A stretch of DNA of 64,000 bases, from assembly GCA_023410445.1 (NCBI GenBank), contig JAEYPT010000008.1, positions 124,001 through 188,000 of the forward strand, read 5' to 3'. The position numbers were made by a program, and so were the translations under genes. The notes beneath the pieces were generated by a model. The model was given only the letters and a program-made list of their open reading frames with translations. It had not been told where the DNA came from and did not search any database. This document shows positions 8,779 to 17,184 of this stretch, piece by piece (position 1 is the first letter of the stretch; the number at the start of each line of letters is the position of its first letter). This stretch comes from Bacillota bacterium (lineage in GTDB: Bacteria; Bacillota; Clostridia; Oscillospirales; Acutalibacteraceae).

Positions 8779-9672
8779 ATGAAGGACTTTTGTGCGGATT
8801 TTCGCGATTATCTGATCAGTCAGAAATCCTTATCTGCAAATACACTGGATTCTTATGTCAGGGACGTACGATGCTTCCTGATGTTTCTGTTTCAAAAGGA
8901 CGGGCTTGTCGACCCTGCTTCCGCCAGTTCCCCGACCATTGACGAATACGTCACCGAAATGAAAAAAAACGATCGGTCCGGTTCCACGATTACCAGAAAC
9001 ATCGCTTCGCTGCGGTGTTTTTATCAGTATATGATTTTTACCGGTCAAACCGCCTCAAACCCGGCAAAAACGGTAAAAATAGAGAAAACGCCGAAAAAAT
9101 TTCCTCAGATCCTCAGTGGAAAGGAAATCGAGCTTCTGCTCTCTCAGCCGGATGTAAGGGGACTGAAAGGATGCCGTGATAAAGCGATGCTGGAGCTGCT
9201 TTACGCAACCGGAATCCGTGTCTCTGAGCTGGTTGAGTTGGACGTGGGGGATATCAACCTGAAAGCGGGATTTCTCTCCTGCAAAAATGGCCGCTCGGAA
9301 CGAGTCATTCCGGTCTATCCAACCGCAATTTCAGCGATTTCTGATTATATTCTCCGGGGACGTTCACAGATGGTTGCTCCGGGGGGACAAGCTCTTTTCA
9401 CAAATCTGAACGGTCACAGGATGACCCGTCAGGGACTTTGGAAAATTATAAAGGGGTATGCAGAACAGGCTAAAATCGTAAAAGAGATTACCCCGCACAC
9501 GCTTCGCCATTCCTTTGCACTTCATCTGCTGGAAAACGGGGCAAAGCTGAAGGATATTCAGGCGATGCTCGGGCATGCTGATATTTCTTCCACTCAGGTC
9601 TATGTTCATCTTCTGAACGACCATTTCCGGGAAGTGTATAATCAATGCCATCCACGTGCCAAACTGGGTTAG
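8779..9672 (+). CDS. xerD: tyrosine recombinase XerD
   Basis: Site-specific recombinase that resolves chromosome dimers at dif with a XerC partner. The 297-residue protein has the N-terminal SAM-like core-binding domain (about 1-95) and the catalytic domain with R147, K169, H240, R243, H266 and the nucleophile Y275. The arrangement ATGIRVSEL, HTLRHSFA and GHADISSTQVYVH is standard. It lies between spoIIM and a DUF624-type gene. No dif-like site was recognised nearby. Confidence 0.9.
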   Translation: MKDFCADFRDYLISQKSLSANTLDSYVRDVRCFLMFLFQKDGLVDPASASSPTIDEYVTEMKKNDRSGSTITRNIASLRCFYQYMIFTGQTASNPAKTVKIEKTPKKFPQILSGKEIELLLSQPDVRGLKGCRDKAMLELLYATGIRVSELVELDVGDINLKAGFLSCKNGRSERVIPVYPTAISAISDYILRGRSQMVAPGGQALFTNLNGHRMTRQGLWKIIKGYAEQAKIVKEITPHTLRHSFALHLLENGAKLKDIQAMLGHADISSTQVYVHLLNDHFREVYNQCHPRAKLG

Positions 9673-9684
9673 GGGGATAACATC

Positions 9685-10467
9685 TTGAATCTTTTCGGTG
9701 TAAATTATCAAAAAGAGGGGCCGGGCGTTGAAAAAGATGCTCCGCCCCAAAATGCTTTTGTCCGTTTCTTTTCCATCCTGGGCCGAAAGTTTACCGATTT
9801 TATTAAGCTGAATCTTCTGTTCTGTATTCCTGTCGTACTTGCGGCCGTTCTTTCATACGGATTAGGGCTTCTGGTGGGGAATTCTTATCTGGCGGCTCTC
9901 CCGCTGATTCTCATTTCTCCTTTTGTCGGAGGAATTACATTTGTGACAAGAAATTACGCAAGGGAAGAGCACGCTTTTGTTTTTTCCGATTTCATGGACG
10001 GCGTGAAAAATAATTGGAAAGCCTTTTTAATCAACGGAGTTCTTTGTTATGCCATCCTCTTTCTGCTGGAGCTGGCCATCCGGTTTTATTCGGCACAGTG
10101 CGCTGGAAATTCCGTTTTTATTCTTCCACTGGCGGTCTGTTCCGGAATCGGAATCCTCTTTCTATTTGCTCAGTATTATGTGCCGGTTATGATTGTCATG
10201 TTTGACCTGAACCTGTTTCAAATTTACAAAAATGCTTTTATCTTTGCAATGGCTGGTCTCTGGAGGAATATTCTGCTGACTGTTATGCTGGGAGTCCTCT
10301 GGTTGATCCTTTACTTTATGCAAATTATGCCACTGACCCTTATTATTGGGATTCTGCTGCTTTTGCTCCTATATTTTTCCTTGTCTTTCTTCCTGATTAA
10401 TTTCACTGTTTATCCGATGATTGTAAAATATCTGGTCCGTCCCGACGACGGGGAGAAAAAGGATTAA
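9685..10467 (+). CDS. DUF624-like (YesL-type) integral membrane protein
   Basis: A 260-residue protein with about six hydrophobic helices (around residues 45-65, 70-90, 113-133, 146-170, 185-215, 218-240). The N-terminal pattern, in which a soluble stretch is followed by a first helix and the GGITFVTRNYAREEH turn, resembles the DUF624/YesL family, often found with carbohydrate-uptake genes but of unknown biochemical role. The start is TTG 9685 with AGGGGG upstream, 12 bases after xerD. Its stop overlaps the oppositely oriented recombinase gene by 4 bases. Family assignment is moderate. Confidence 0.65.
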   Translation: MNLFGVNYQKEGPGVEKDAPPQNAFVRFFSILGRKFTDFIKLNLLFCIPVVLAAVLSYGLGLLVGNSYLAALPLILISPFVGGITFVTRNYAREEHAFVFSDFMDGVKNNWKAFLINGVLCYAILFLLELAIRFYSAQCAGNSVFILPLAVCSGIGILFLFAQYYVPVMIVMFDLNLFQIYKNAFIFAMAGLWRNILLTVMLGVLWLILYFMQIMPLTLIIGILLLLLLYFSLSFFLINFTVYPMIVKYLVRPDDGEKKD

Positions 10468-11498
10468 TGCTGCTTGTTTTCCTTGTCCTTTTTATTCAGA
10501 TCTTTGGGCAGGGAAGGCTCCGGGCGCTGTGTAACGTGAGAAAGCGGATTGGAACGCGCGGCATCCGCCATCTGTTCATTAGAAATATGCGTGTAAATCT
10601 CAGTGGTTCCAAGGTTTTCGTGACCCAGAATATCCTTGAGCACGCGTATGTCGACATGCCCGTGCTGATACATTAAGGTTGCGGCTGTGTGACGCAGCTT
10701 ATGTACGGAATATCCCGGCCCTCCAAGGTCGATTTCGGAAAGATATTTTTTAACAAGGTACTGTACCGTCTTCGGGCTGATTCGTTTGCGCTGGCCGCTG
10801 ATAAACAGGGCGTTTTTATCAATGAGGCCGTCTTTGGGACGCACCGCTATGTATTTTTTAATGGCATCCACGCAGGCTTCGTTCAGATATACCATACGTT
10901 CTTTATTTCCTTTTCCCGTGATTTTCACGGTAGAGGAGGGGAGATGGATATCGTTTAAGTCCAGACCCACCAGTTCGGAAAGACGCATCCCACAGTTTAA
11001 AAACAAAACAAGAATACAATAATCCCGTTCCCGTGTCTTTCCTTCTACCTTGGTCAGCAGTTCCATGCACTGCTCCAGAGTAAGAAATTTCGGGAGGGAC
11101 TTTTTTAATTTAGGCGTTTCCAGCTCTTCAACCGGGTTGAATTTCAGTTTTCCGGTCTTGTTCGTAAGGTACCGGAAAAAGCTGCGCAAGCTGGAAACCT
11201 TCCGGGAACGCGTGGCAGCGCCGTTTTTGCGCTCGGAACTCAGAAAATTCATGTATTCAAATACCTGAGTTAAGCTGATGGTCTGAACCAGTTCAAGGGA
11301 AACATCTGAAATATTAATTTGCTCAAAATCCGAGTCCGCTGGAACAAGGCCGCTGCTCTTTTTGATATACCGGAAAAAGGTACGAAGATCAAGATAGTAT
11401 TCCTCAACGGTTTTCGGTGATTTTCCCTTGATCGTACCGATATATCCGAGAAATTCCCGGATGATCGGTGGAGATTCTTTCAGTAATTCCGGTTTCAT
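10464..11498 (-). CDS. XerC/XerD-type tyrosine recombinase
   Basis: A 344-residue site-specific recombinase with a complete catalytic set: R172 in CGMRLSEL, a lysine near residue 196 in KGNKERM, H266 and R269 in HKLRHT, H292 in GHENLGTTEIYTH, and nucleophile Y302. An N-terminal core-binding domain covers about residues 10-115. The last 30 residues are a charged tail not usual in XerC. It may be the XerC partner of the XerD just upstream, or an independent recombinase; no mobile-element genes flank it. It converges on the DUF624-like gene with a 4-base overlap. Confidence 0.85.
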   Translation of the reverse strand: MKPELLKESPPIIREFLGYIGTIKGKSPKTVEEYYLDLRTFFRYIKKSSGLVPADSDFEQINISDVSLELVQTISLTQVFEYMNFLSSERKNGAATRSRKVSSLRSFFRYLTNKTGKLKFNPVEELETPKLKKSLPKFLTLEQCMELLTKVEGKTRERDYCILVLFLNCGMRLSELVGLDLNDIHLPSSTVKITGKGNKERMVYLNEACVDAIKKYIAVRPKDGLIDKNALFISGQRKRISPKTVQYLVKKYLSEIDLGGPGYSVHKLRHTAATLMYQHGHVDIRVLKDILGHENLGTTEIYTHISNEQMADAARSNPLSHVTQRPEPSLPKDLNKKDKENKQH

Positions 11499-11554
11499 AA
11501 AACGACTCCTTATGTTATAATGATTTATATTTTTAATGAACAGGAAGAGCTCAC

Positions 11555-12046
11555 ATGAAACAGTTTCACAGTGTCAGCCTAAAAACAGAAATCGGAACGC
11601 TTATTGTTGAATGCAGCGGTTTGGAAATCCGATCACTGACATTATCCGAACACGACGGAACGCATTCGCTATCGGATTCAGCAGAATCAGCTTGTCCACT
11701 TTGTGCAGAAACGATTCAACAGCTTCAGGAATTCTTCTCCGGCACGCGAAGCAATTTTCAGCTCCCGCTCACCTTGTCCGGTTCTAGGCTACAAACTGCC
11801 GTCTGGAATTACCTGCAGACGATTCCTTACGGTAAGACTGTCAGCTACAGTGACATTGCAGCAGGAATCGGCTGTAAAAGTATTCGGGCCGTAGCAACGG
11901 CAGTTGGGCAAAATCCACTTCCGATTTTTATCCCATGCCACAGGGTAATCCGAAAGGATCAGTCCATCGGCCAATTTAGTTTGGGAGGCTCTTCTGTAAA
12001 AAAGTATCTATTGAACCTGGAAAACAACGGCATGAAAGGAACCTGA
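11555..12046 (+). CDS. ogt: methylated-DNA--protein-cysteine S-methyltransferase
   Basis: Suicide repair enzyme that moves the methyl group of O6-methylguanine to its own cysteine. The 163-residue protein has the active-site PCHRVI motif with C128, the preceding VGQNPLPIFI segment, and the helix-turn-helix region PYGKTVSYSDIA that holds the DNA. Length agrees with the short Ogt/MGMT form lacking an AdaA domain. It is divergent from the tyrosine recombinase gene and converges on the ABC permease gene. Confidence 0.93.
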   Translation: MKQFHSVSLKTEIGTLIVECSGLEIRSLTLSEHDGTHSLSDSAESACPLCAETIQQLQEFFSGTRSNFQLPLTLSGSRLQTAVWNYLQTIPYGKTVSYSDIAAGIGCKSIRAVATAVGQNPLPIFIPCHRVIRKDQSIGQFSLGGSSVKKYLLNLENNGMKGT

Positions 12047-12068
12047 TAAAATCCATTGCAACTATCTG

Positions 12069-12092
12069 ACGGATCGGCTTAAGCCGATCCGT
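12069..12092 (+). terminator. palindromic hairpin after ogt
   Basis: A 24-base perfect palindrome with no spacer lies 22 bases after the ogt stop and is followed on the plus strand by GTTTGCATTT. It is a probable terminator, although the T-tract is interrupted. Confidence 0.5.
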
Positions 12093-12130
12093 TTGCATTT
12101 CCGGTTAAATTTTGGTAATCGACTCCCCTA

Positions 12131-12160
12131 AATTATACAAAATATTCATTTTGTATAATT
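12131..12160. repeat. perfect 13-bp inverted repeat, operator-like
   Basis: Arms at 12131-12143 and 12148-12160 are exact complements around a 4-base spacer. The right arm overlaps the -10 element (12158-12163) of a minus-strand promoter, so the natural reading is an operator for a repressor; an AT-rich terminator hairpin is the alternative. Confidence 0.6.
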
Positions 12161-12186
12161 ATATACTTAAAAATTGAAGCTGTCAA
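12158..12186 (-). promoter_or_regulatory. strong sigma-A promoter with no gene after it
   Basis: On the minus strand a perfect TTGACA (12181-12186) and a perfect TATAAT (12158-12163) are 17 bases apart. Transcription would run back under the ogt gene, where no minus-strand gene is seen until the recombinase at 11498. It lies in the convergent gap between ogt and the ABC permease. Confidence 0.6.
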
Positions 12187-12223
12187 TATTTTCATATTTT
12201 CTTGAAGTGGATCTGCACTCTTC

Positions 12224-13405
12224 CTATTCCTGCCGCAGCGCATCTACCGGTTTCAGACTCGCAGCCTTATAAGCCGGATATACTCCGAATACGGTTCCGG
12301 AAAGAATGGAAAATCCGGAAGCCAACAACATAATATCCGGACGAAATCCAAAGGAAGCATGAAAATAGGAAGCTCCAACAAAAGAAATCAGATAACCTGT
12401 AATGATTCCGGCCAGACAGCCAATCAGAGAAATCAGAATGGCTTCAAACAGGAACTCCAACATAATTGCCCAACGCGTTGCACCCAAAGCTTTTTTGATG
12501 CCGATCTCCCTCATCCGTTCATTGACGGAAACAAGCATCACCGTCATAATGCTCAGACTTGCAACGAAGAGAGAAATCGCACCGACGGCGGATAAAATCA
12601 GTGTGACGATATCCAGAATATGCGTTAGCCCATCCTTCTGGTGTGCCAGATTATTGGAGATAAATGCTTTTGCGGTTCCGTTGCTGCTGTCGAGACAATT
12701 GACAATCAGCTGCCCGACATTATCCGCATCGTCGCCCTTCCTTATTTTTACGGCAATCTGATCAAAGTTTCTTTTTCCGGAAAAGTTCTGCAGCGTTGTA
12801 TAAGGAACATAAATGAAATTCGGAATATAGCTGCCGATGAAATTCTGTAAAAGTCCTGTTCCTGTTTTCACGATCCCAACGACCGTGAACTCCTTCCAAA
12901 TTCCCGCGCACTGAATCAGAATTTTTTTACCAATCATATTATCCCGCGAATAAGCGCTTTTTGAGAACGCCTCGTCTACCAAACAAACATTGGAATTTCC
13001 CTCGAGATCGTTTTTGTTCAGGAATCGTCCGTAAAGGATCTGCAGCGAAACGATATCCGCCGCTTTTGCATCAATTCCCCACAGAATGGCCTGGGCTTTC
13101 AGATTCCTTACCGCAACGTTGGAACTCGCCGTCACGACCGGAGCCGCCTGCGCAACGGAATCCAGTTTCTGAATGATGGAAAGATCGTTTTGATTCAGTG
13201 TAATCTCATTTGCGGAGGCCGTGATGGTCAGCCCACTCATTCCAAGGCTTTCCATTTCGTCGGAAAGCGCATTGGTTCCGCATTGACTGATGTTCGCAAT
13301 CAAAATGACCGATGCAACTCCAACGGCGATTCCAAACATCGTGAGAAACGTCCTCAGAAATTTTCTCCCAAGATTCCGAAAGGAATTCTTCAGGTACTCA
13401 ATCAT
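12224..13405 (-). CDS. MacB/FtsX-type ABC transporter permease
   Basis: A 393-residue permease with one N-terminal membrane helix (about residues 18-40), a large extracytoplasmic MacB_PCD domain, and three C-terminal helices of the FtsX domain (about 270-300, 320-345, 355-380), including the family stretch ERMREIGIKKALGAT. Such proteins work in macrolide/peptide export or in mechanotransmission, not in uptake. Its start overlaps the end of the adaptor gene by 8 bases, so they are translated together. The ATPase subunit expected for this family is not adjacent. Confidence 0.9.
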   Translation of the reverse strand: MIEYLKNSFRNLGRKFLRTFLTMFGIAVGVASVILIANISQCGTNALSDEMESLGMSGLTITASANEITLNQNDLSIIQKLDSVAQAAPVVTASSNVAVRNLKAQAILWGIDAKAADIVSLQILYGRFLNKNDLEGNSNVCLVDEAFSKSAYSRDNMIGKKILIQCAGIWKEFTVVGIVKTGTGLLQNFIGSYIPNFIYVPYTTLQNFSGKRNFDQIAVKIRKGDDADNVGQLIVNCLDSSNGTAKAFISNNLAHQKDGLTHILDIVTLILSAVGAISLFVASLSIMTVMLVSVNERMREIGIKKALGATRWAIMLEFLFEAILISLIGCLAGIITGYLISFVGASYFHASFGFRPDIMLLASGFSILSGTVFGVYPAYKAASLKPVDALRQE

Positions 13406-14366
13406 TCGAGCTCACCGCCTTAACGGTCTGCGGAACCACATAAAGACCGTTTGTCAGGTTATCCTGATTGATAACGACCCGATCACCCGTCGAGAGTCCC
13501 TTCCGAATTTCAAACCCGCTGTCATATTCCTTTCCGGTTTCAATATAGGTTTTTGCCACCCGTCTTCCGGATACCCGATAAACATACTCTTTGCCGTCCT
13601 TATCTGCTTTAACCGCTTCATAAGGGACAAGAAGAACGTTTTTATCATGGGAGGTTTGAATGGCCGCCTGAACCGAAAATCCCGGTTTCATGTCGCTCCC
13701 GGATTTTGTGACGTCGATCAGCACTTCCACAACGGTCTCCTGTCCGGTCGTCGAAACCATCTGCTTCGCCTGCGGAGAAACGTTCGTGACAACCCCGGAA
13801 TACGTTGAATTTTTAAACCCTACGCCCGTGATCTGTGCGGGCTGGCCGATTTTAATATCCGCAATCTGCGCTTCATCCACTTCCAGGCGCACCTGAAGGC
13901 CCTCGCTGCATTGAATTAAAAACATTGGCCGGTCCGAGTCAACATAAAACCCAGAACCGGAAACCGATACTGCAGTAACAGTTCCGTCGGACGGAGCCGT
14001 TAGTGACTGTATTTTCCCGTTTTCAGTATTTGTATCCTGATAATTAACGCTCTGATATGGCTGCGACGAAGCAGCCCCCGGGTTATTGTTGGAGGGAACG
14101 ATCACATCGGCCAGCTTTTCCCCGGCGCTCACCTTATCCCCTACCTTGACATAAACCTGCTTGGTATAGGAGACCGTCGGCGCATAGACGCTATGCTCCT
14201 GCGATTCTTCCAGTCTCCCTGAACAGGAAACCGTGCTGTCTACCGAGACTGGCCGGATTGTTACGACATCTACTTTCGGGATTGAATTTTCTACGGCCTC
14301 ACCGCAGATAAAAAGCGCCCCCGCCACAAGGACCGTAATGGAAAAAAGCGTTAGATACTTTTTCAT
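13398..14366 (-). CDS. HlyD/MacA-type membrane fusion (adaptor) protein
   Basis: The 322-residue adaptor has an N-terminal membrane anchor (about residues 5-22), biotinyl-lipoyl-like halves on each side of a very short hairpin (KVGDKVSAGEKLADV and SLTAPSDGTVTAVSV), a beta-barrel region and a membrane-proximal end. It would couple the downstream permease to substrate capture outside the cell. ATG 14366 is chosen over ATG 14372 because GGAGG lies 7 bases before the former and only 1 base before the latter. It is divergent from the DUF1540 gene. Confidence 0.88.
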   Translation of the reverse strand: MKKYLTLFSITVLVAGALFICGEAVENSIPKVDVVTIRPVSVDSTVSCSGRLEESQEHSVYAPTVSYTKQVYVKVGDKVSAGEKLADVIVPSNNNPGAASSQPYQSVNYQDTNTENGKIQSLTAPSDGTVTAVSVSGSGFYVDSDRPMFLIQCSEGLQVRLEVDEAQIADIKIGQPAQITGVGFKNSTYSGVVTNVSPQAKQMVSTTGQETVVEVLIDVTKSGSDMKPGFSVQAAIQTSHDKNVLLVPYEAVKADKDGKEYVYRVSGRRVAKTYIETGKEYDSGFEIRKGLSTGDRVVINQDNLTNGLYVVPQTVKAVSSND

Positions 14367-14483
14367 ATTCATTCCTCCAACACTGTTATTTTGTGAGCGG
14401 AGGAAAAAAATATAAGCTCAAATTTTAAAGAGTTTGTGAATAATTTTATCCCTCGCTCCCAAAATAGAAGCGAGGTGATTTTC

Positions 14484-14666
14484 TTGAGTATCATCCAATG
14501 TGACGTAGACTGCGTTTACCAGAATGACGGGTACTGCACCCTGGAAACGCCTTCCGCAATTACAAACTTTACAGGGGACGGATGCGTCCACTGCATCAAG
14601 GTCACGCCGCGCTCCCCGGACGACGTCAGCCAATCGAGGTCTCAAATGCCTCCCTTACATTTTTAG
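14484..14666 (+). CDS. DUF1540 domain protein
   Basis: A 60-residue cysteine-rich protein of the DUF1540 family, which is of unknown function and common in spore-forming Clostridia. Cysteines at residues 6, 10, 18, 34 and 37 sit in the pattern CDVDCVYQNDGYC...CVHC. The TTG start at 14484 is preferred over an ATG at 14436 because GAGGTGAT lies just upstream and the domain begins right there. Its 3' end overlaps the 3' end of radA on the other strand by 41 bases. A metal-binding role is plausible but inferred. Confidence 0.75.
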   Translation: MSIIQCDVDCVYQNDGYCTLETPSAITNFTGDGCVHCIKVTPRSPDDVSQSRSQMPPLHF

Positions 14667-15996
14667 CTCCAACCAGTGAAATCCCGTCATGAGGCGAATG
14701 AATACTTTTCAGGCTGTGATACGGTAAAATACACCGATGGAATCCAAGACGCTCCGCTTCGCTGATTCGCGCATCGATATGCGTAACGGAGCGCAATTCC
14801 CCTGCCAGACCGATCTCGCCGAACACGATGGTTCCCTCTTCCACAGGCTTATCCTTGAGGCTGGAAACCATAGCAAGAGCCACTGCAAGGTCGCTGGCCG
14901 GTTCATCAAGCCGCAGTCCTCCCACGACGTTTACATAGGCATCCAGATTGGAAAAAAAGTACCCGGCGCGCTTTTCAAGCACGGCCAGCAACAGGGACAT
15001 CCGGTTGTAATCAAAGCCCGTCGCCATCCGACGCGGAGTTCCGAAGCCGGAAGCCGTCGCCAGCCCCTGAATCTCCGCCAGAATCGGCCGAGAACCTTCC
15101 ATGACGCAGGTCACGCAGGTTCCGGAAACATGCGTCGGCCTTCCGGATAAAAGTGCAAGAGAGGGGTTGTCCACCTGATGGAGGCCGTTGTCCCCCATAT
15201 CAAAGACTCCGATTTCATTGGTGGAACCGTATCGATTTTTTACCGCCCGCAGAATCCGATAAGACATCTGTCGGTCCCCTTCAAAATACAGGACCGCGTC
15301 GACGATATGCTCCAGAACCTTTGGACCCGCGATCGCTCCGTCTTTATTGACATGACCCACCAGGATCACGGGGATTTCCAGATCCTTCGCGGCGCGCATG
15401 ACAACACCCGTACATTCTCGAACCTGCGACACGCTGCCGGGAGATGAACTCAGATCCGTATCGTTCATTGTCTGAATGGAATCAATCATAACAAGATCGG
15501 GTGCGGAACTTCTCATTTGCTCTGCGATCGATTGAATATCTGTTTCCGTCAGAATATAAAGGTTCTCGCTTGATACGCCAAGCCGGTCGGCACGAAGCTT
15601 AATCTGCCTCCCGGATTCCTCGCCGGAAACATACAGAATTTTCAGAGTTTGTCCCAAATGTCCGCAGATTTGAAGGAGAATCGTAGATTTTCCGATTCCC
15701 GGCTCTCCGCTTACCAGAATCAGCGAGCCCCGGACAATTCCTCCCCCAAGCACCCGATCCAATTCGGACAGCCCGGTTTTATAGCGAACTTCATCGCTGC
15801 CGGATATCTCCGACAGGGAAAGCGGATGAGAAACAGAAGCACGCCGCAGCGCCTGCTCTGCGGTTTTCCCCGCAACCCTTACAATTTCTTCCCGCATGGT
15901 ATTCCACTGCCCGCAGCCCGGGCATTTCCCGTACCATTTTGGCGATTCAAACCCGCATTCGGAGCAGACATAGCTGCTTTTTATCTTTTCCGCCAT
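14626..15996 (-). CDS. radA: DNA repair protein RadA (Sms)
   Basis: DnaB-like branch-migration ATPase used in recombination. The 456-residue protein has an N-terminal zinc finger (C11, C14, C25, C28), a Walker A loop GEPGIGKST at about residues 97-105, the RadA-specific KNRYGSTNEIGVF motif, and a C-terminal Lon-protease-like domain without catalytic function. A longer frame to 16098 is rejected: the zinc finger begins right after ATG 15996, and AGAAGG precedes it. The longer frame would run into cwlD, which ends at 16055. Confidence 0.96.
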   Translation of the reverse strand: MAEKIKSSYVCSECGFESPKWYGKCPGCGQWNTMREEIVRVAGKTAEQALRRASVSHPLSLSEISGSDEVRYKTGLSELDRVLGGGIVRGSLILVSGEPGIGKSTILLQICGHLGQTLKILYVSGEESGRQIKLRADRLGVSSENLYILTETDIQSIAEQMRSSAPDLVMIDSIQTMNDTDLSSSPGSVSQVRECTGVVMRAAKDLEIPVILVGHVNKDGAIAGPKVLEHIVDAVLYFEGDRQMSYRILRAVKNRYGSTNEIGVFDMGDNGLHQVDNPSLALLSGRPTHVSGTCVTCVMEGSRPILAEIQGLATASGFGTPRRMATGFDYNRMSLLLAVLEKRAGYFFSNLDAYVNVVGGLRLDEPASDLAVALAMVSSLKDKPVEEGTIVFGEIGLAGELRSVTHIDARISEAERLGFHRCILPYHSLKSIHSPHDGISLVGAKNVREAFETSIG

Positions 15997-16054
15997 TTCG
16001 GAACCTTCTATCCTTTTTTTCCAATTATACCGTAAGCCCCTCGGCTTTACAAGT

Positions 16055-16777
16055 TCAGTTCCGAAGGCCGGAGTAAAAATCCAGCACGCCGCATCCAATG
16101 GAAAATGCGATTTTTTGCTGATAGTCCGGTGTATTCAGCATCGCTTCCTCCTCAGTATTGGAAAGAAATCCGCATTCCACCAAGACGGCCGGTACCTTTG
16201 CCTGCCACAGTAGAAAAATAGAACTGGTAGCCGGTTTGGTTTCCCTTTGATTATCCGTCTGAATCAACTCCGTAACGCGGGACCGGATGTTTTCCGCAAG
16301 GTCTTTGCTTCGCGCGTCGTTCTTTGAAAAAAACACCTGCGTGCCGTGGTACTGAGACTGCGGAAAATGATTCTGATGGATACTGACAAAAATACAGTTT
16401 CCCTCATTCTGAAGAATTTTCAGCCGGTTCTGCAAGTCGCTTCTCTTCCGTTCCCGGACCGTATTGAGGTCATCGGAAATTGCATCATCCGTCGTTCGCG
16501 TCATGATGACACGCATTCCAGAGGTCTGAAGAAATTGCTGGAGGTCCTTTGCAATCGCAAGATTTATTTCCTTTTCCAAAATATCTGTCTTCCCGGCAGC
16601 ACCGCCGTCTTCCCCACCGTGACCGGCGTCGATTACAACCGTCTGCGGCACTTGACCAGCCAGCGCGGAAGCCTGCTTGTCAACCGCATTGTAGGAAAGA
16701 TAGGAAAGCAGCAAAAAGGCAAGACAGCATAGAATTAAAACCGCAATCGGAAGAAAATTGCTTTTTGTCACCTTCAC
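16055..16777 (-). CDS. cwlD: germination-specific N-acetylmuramoyl-L-alanine amidase CwlD
   Basis: Amidase_3 enzyme that strips stem peptides from muramic acid so that muramic-delta-lactam of the spore cortex can form. The 240-residue protein has a membrane anchor/signal (about residues 8-28) and zinc-site residues in VVIDAGHGGEDGG (H53), the EKEINLA glutamate, FVSIHQNHF, and the catalytic glutamate in VLVECGFLSN. GTG 16777 is chosen because GGGGTGAT lies 5 bases upstream; a longer frame to 16828 has no ribosome site. The ribosome site is buried in a hairpin (16781-16816). Confidence 0.88.
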   Translation of the reverse strand: MKVTKSNFLPIAVLILCCLAFLLLSYLSYNAVDKQASALAGQVPQTVVIDAGHGGEDGGAAGKTDILEKEINLAIAKDLQQFLQTSGMRVIMTRTTDDAISDDLNTVRERKRSDLQNRLKILQNEGNCIFVSIHQNHFPQSQYHGTQVFFSKNDARSKDLAENIRSRVTELIQTDNQRETKPATSSIFLLWQAKVPAVLVECGFLSNTEEEAMLNTPDYQQKIAFSIGCGVLDFYSGLRN

Positions 16778-16780
16778 GCG

Positions 16781-16816
16781 AATCACCCCACGCACATTTA
16801 TATGCATGGGGTGATT
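16781..16816 (-). promoter_or_regulatory. hairpin sequestering the cwlD ribosome-binding site
   Basis: Arms 16781-16790 and 16807-16816 form a perfect 10-bp stem, with three further pairs possible inside the 16-base loop. On the minus strand the 3' arm contains the whole GGGGTGAT ribosome site and the GTG start follows 3 bases after the stem. No T-tract follows on this strand, so it is not a minus-strand terminator. Confidence 0.6.
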
Positions 16817-16834
16817 TTTATTATGCAAAAGCGA

Positions 16835-17184
16835 TCAAACTGTCGGAATTCCTTTTAGCTGCGGCAAACGCTCTGAAATAATCCGGTAAAGCTCCGAGAT
16901 TTTCGCCTCCTTACATTCGTCATAGCTTTCCAGCGGAAACAGCAGAGCCATCGCACGGTACTTCGGCAGACATAGCTTCCGCAGCAATTCCAGCTTTTGA
17001 AGATTGGAAAACCGAACGGCGGTCTCCGCAATTTTCAAAAGGTGTTCTTCCCTATCGGTCAGGCCCGGCACAACGACATGCCGAATCCACAGCGGCACAC
17101 TAAACTCCTCCGTCTGCTTCAGAAAACGAGTACCACATTCCGCCTTCCACGGCAGTTTTGGAAGGAATGAATTCTGCCTTTCAT
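16835..17184 (-). pseudogene. pflA: pyruvate formate-lyase activating enzyme, internally deleted and frameshifted
   Basis: The first codons after ATG 17184 read MKGRIHSFQ, the classical PflA N-terminus, then go out of family and stop after 21 residues. A second frame starting within the same stretch gives the PflA C-terminus (TRFLKQTEEFSVPLWIRHVVVPGLTD to KGIPTV, ending at 16835). About 130-150 residues that should lie between, including the radical SAM CxxxCxxC cluster site, are absent, so the product cannot act. The start overlaps the pflB stop as TAATG, the normal coupling for an intact pflBA pair. Either a genuine deletion or an assembly fault could explain it. Confidence 0.85.

Noticed and set aside
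16835..17098. 87-residue frame as an independent small gene
   Set aside because: It is the C-terminus of PflA and has no ribosome site; together with MKGRIHSFQ at 17184 it is a deleted pflA.
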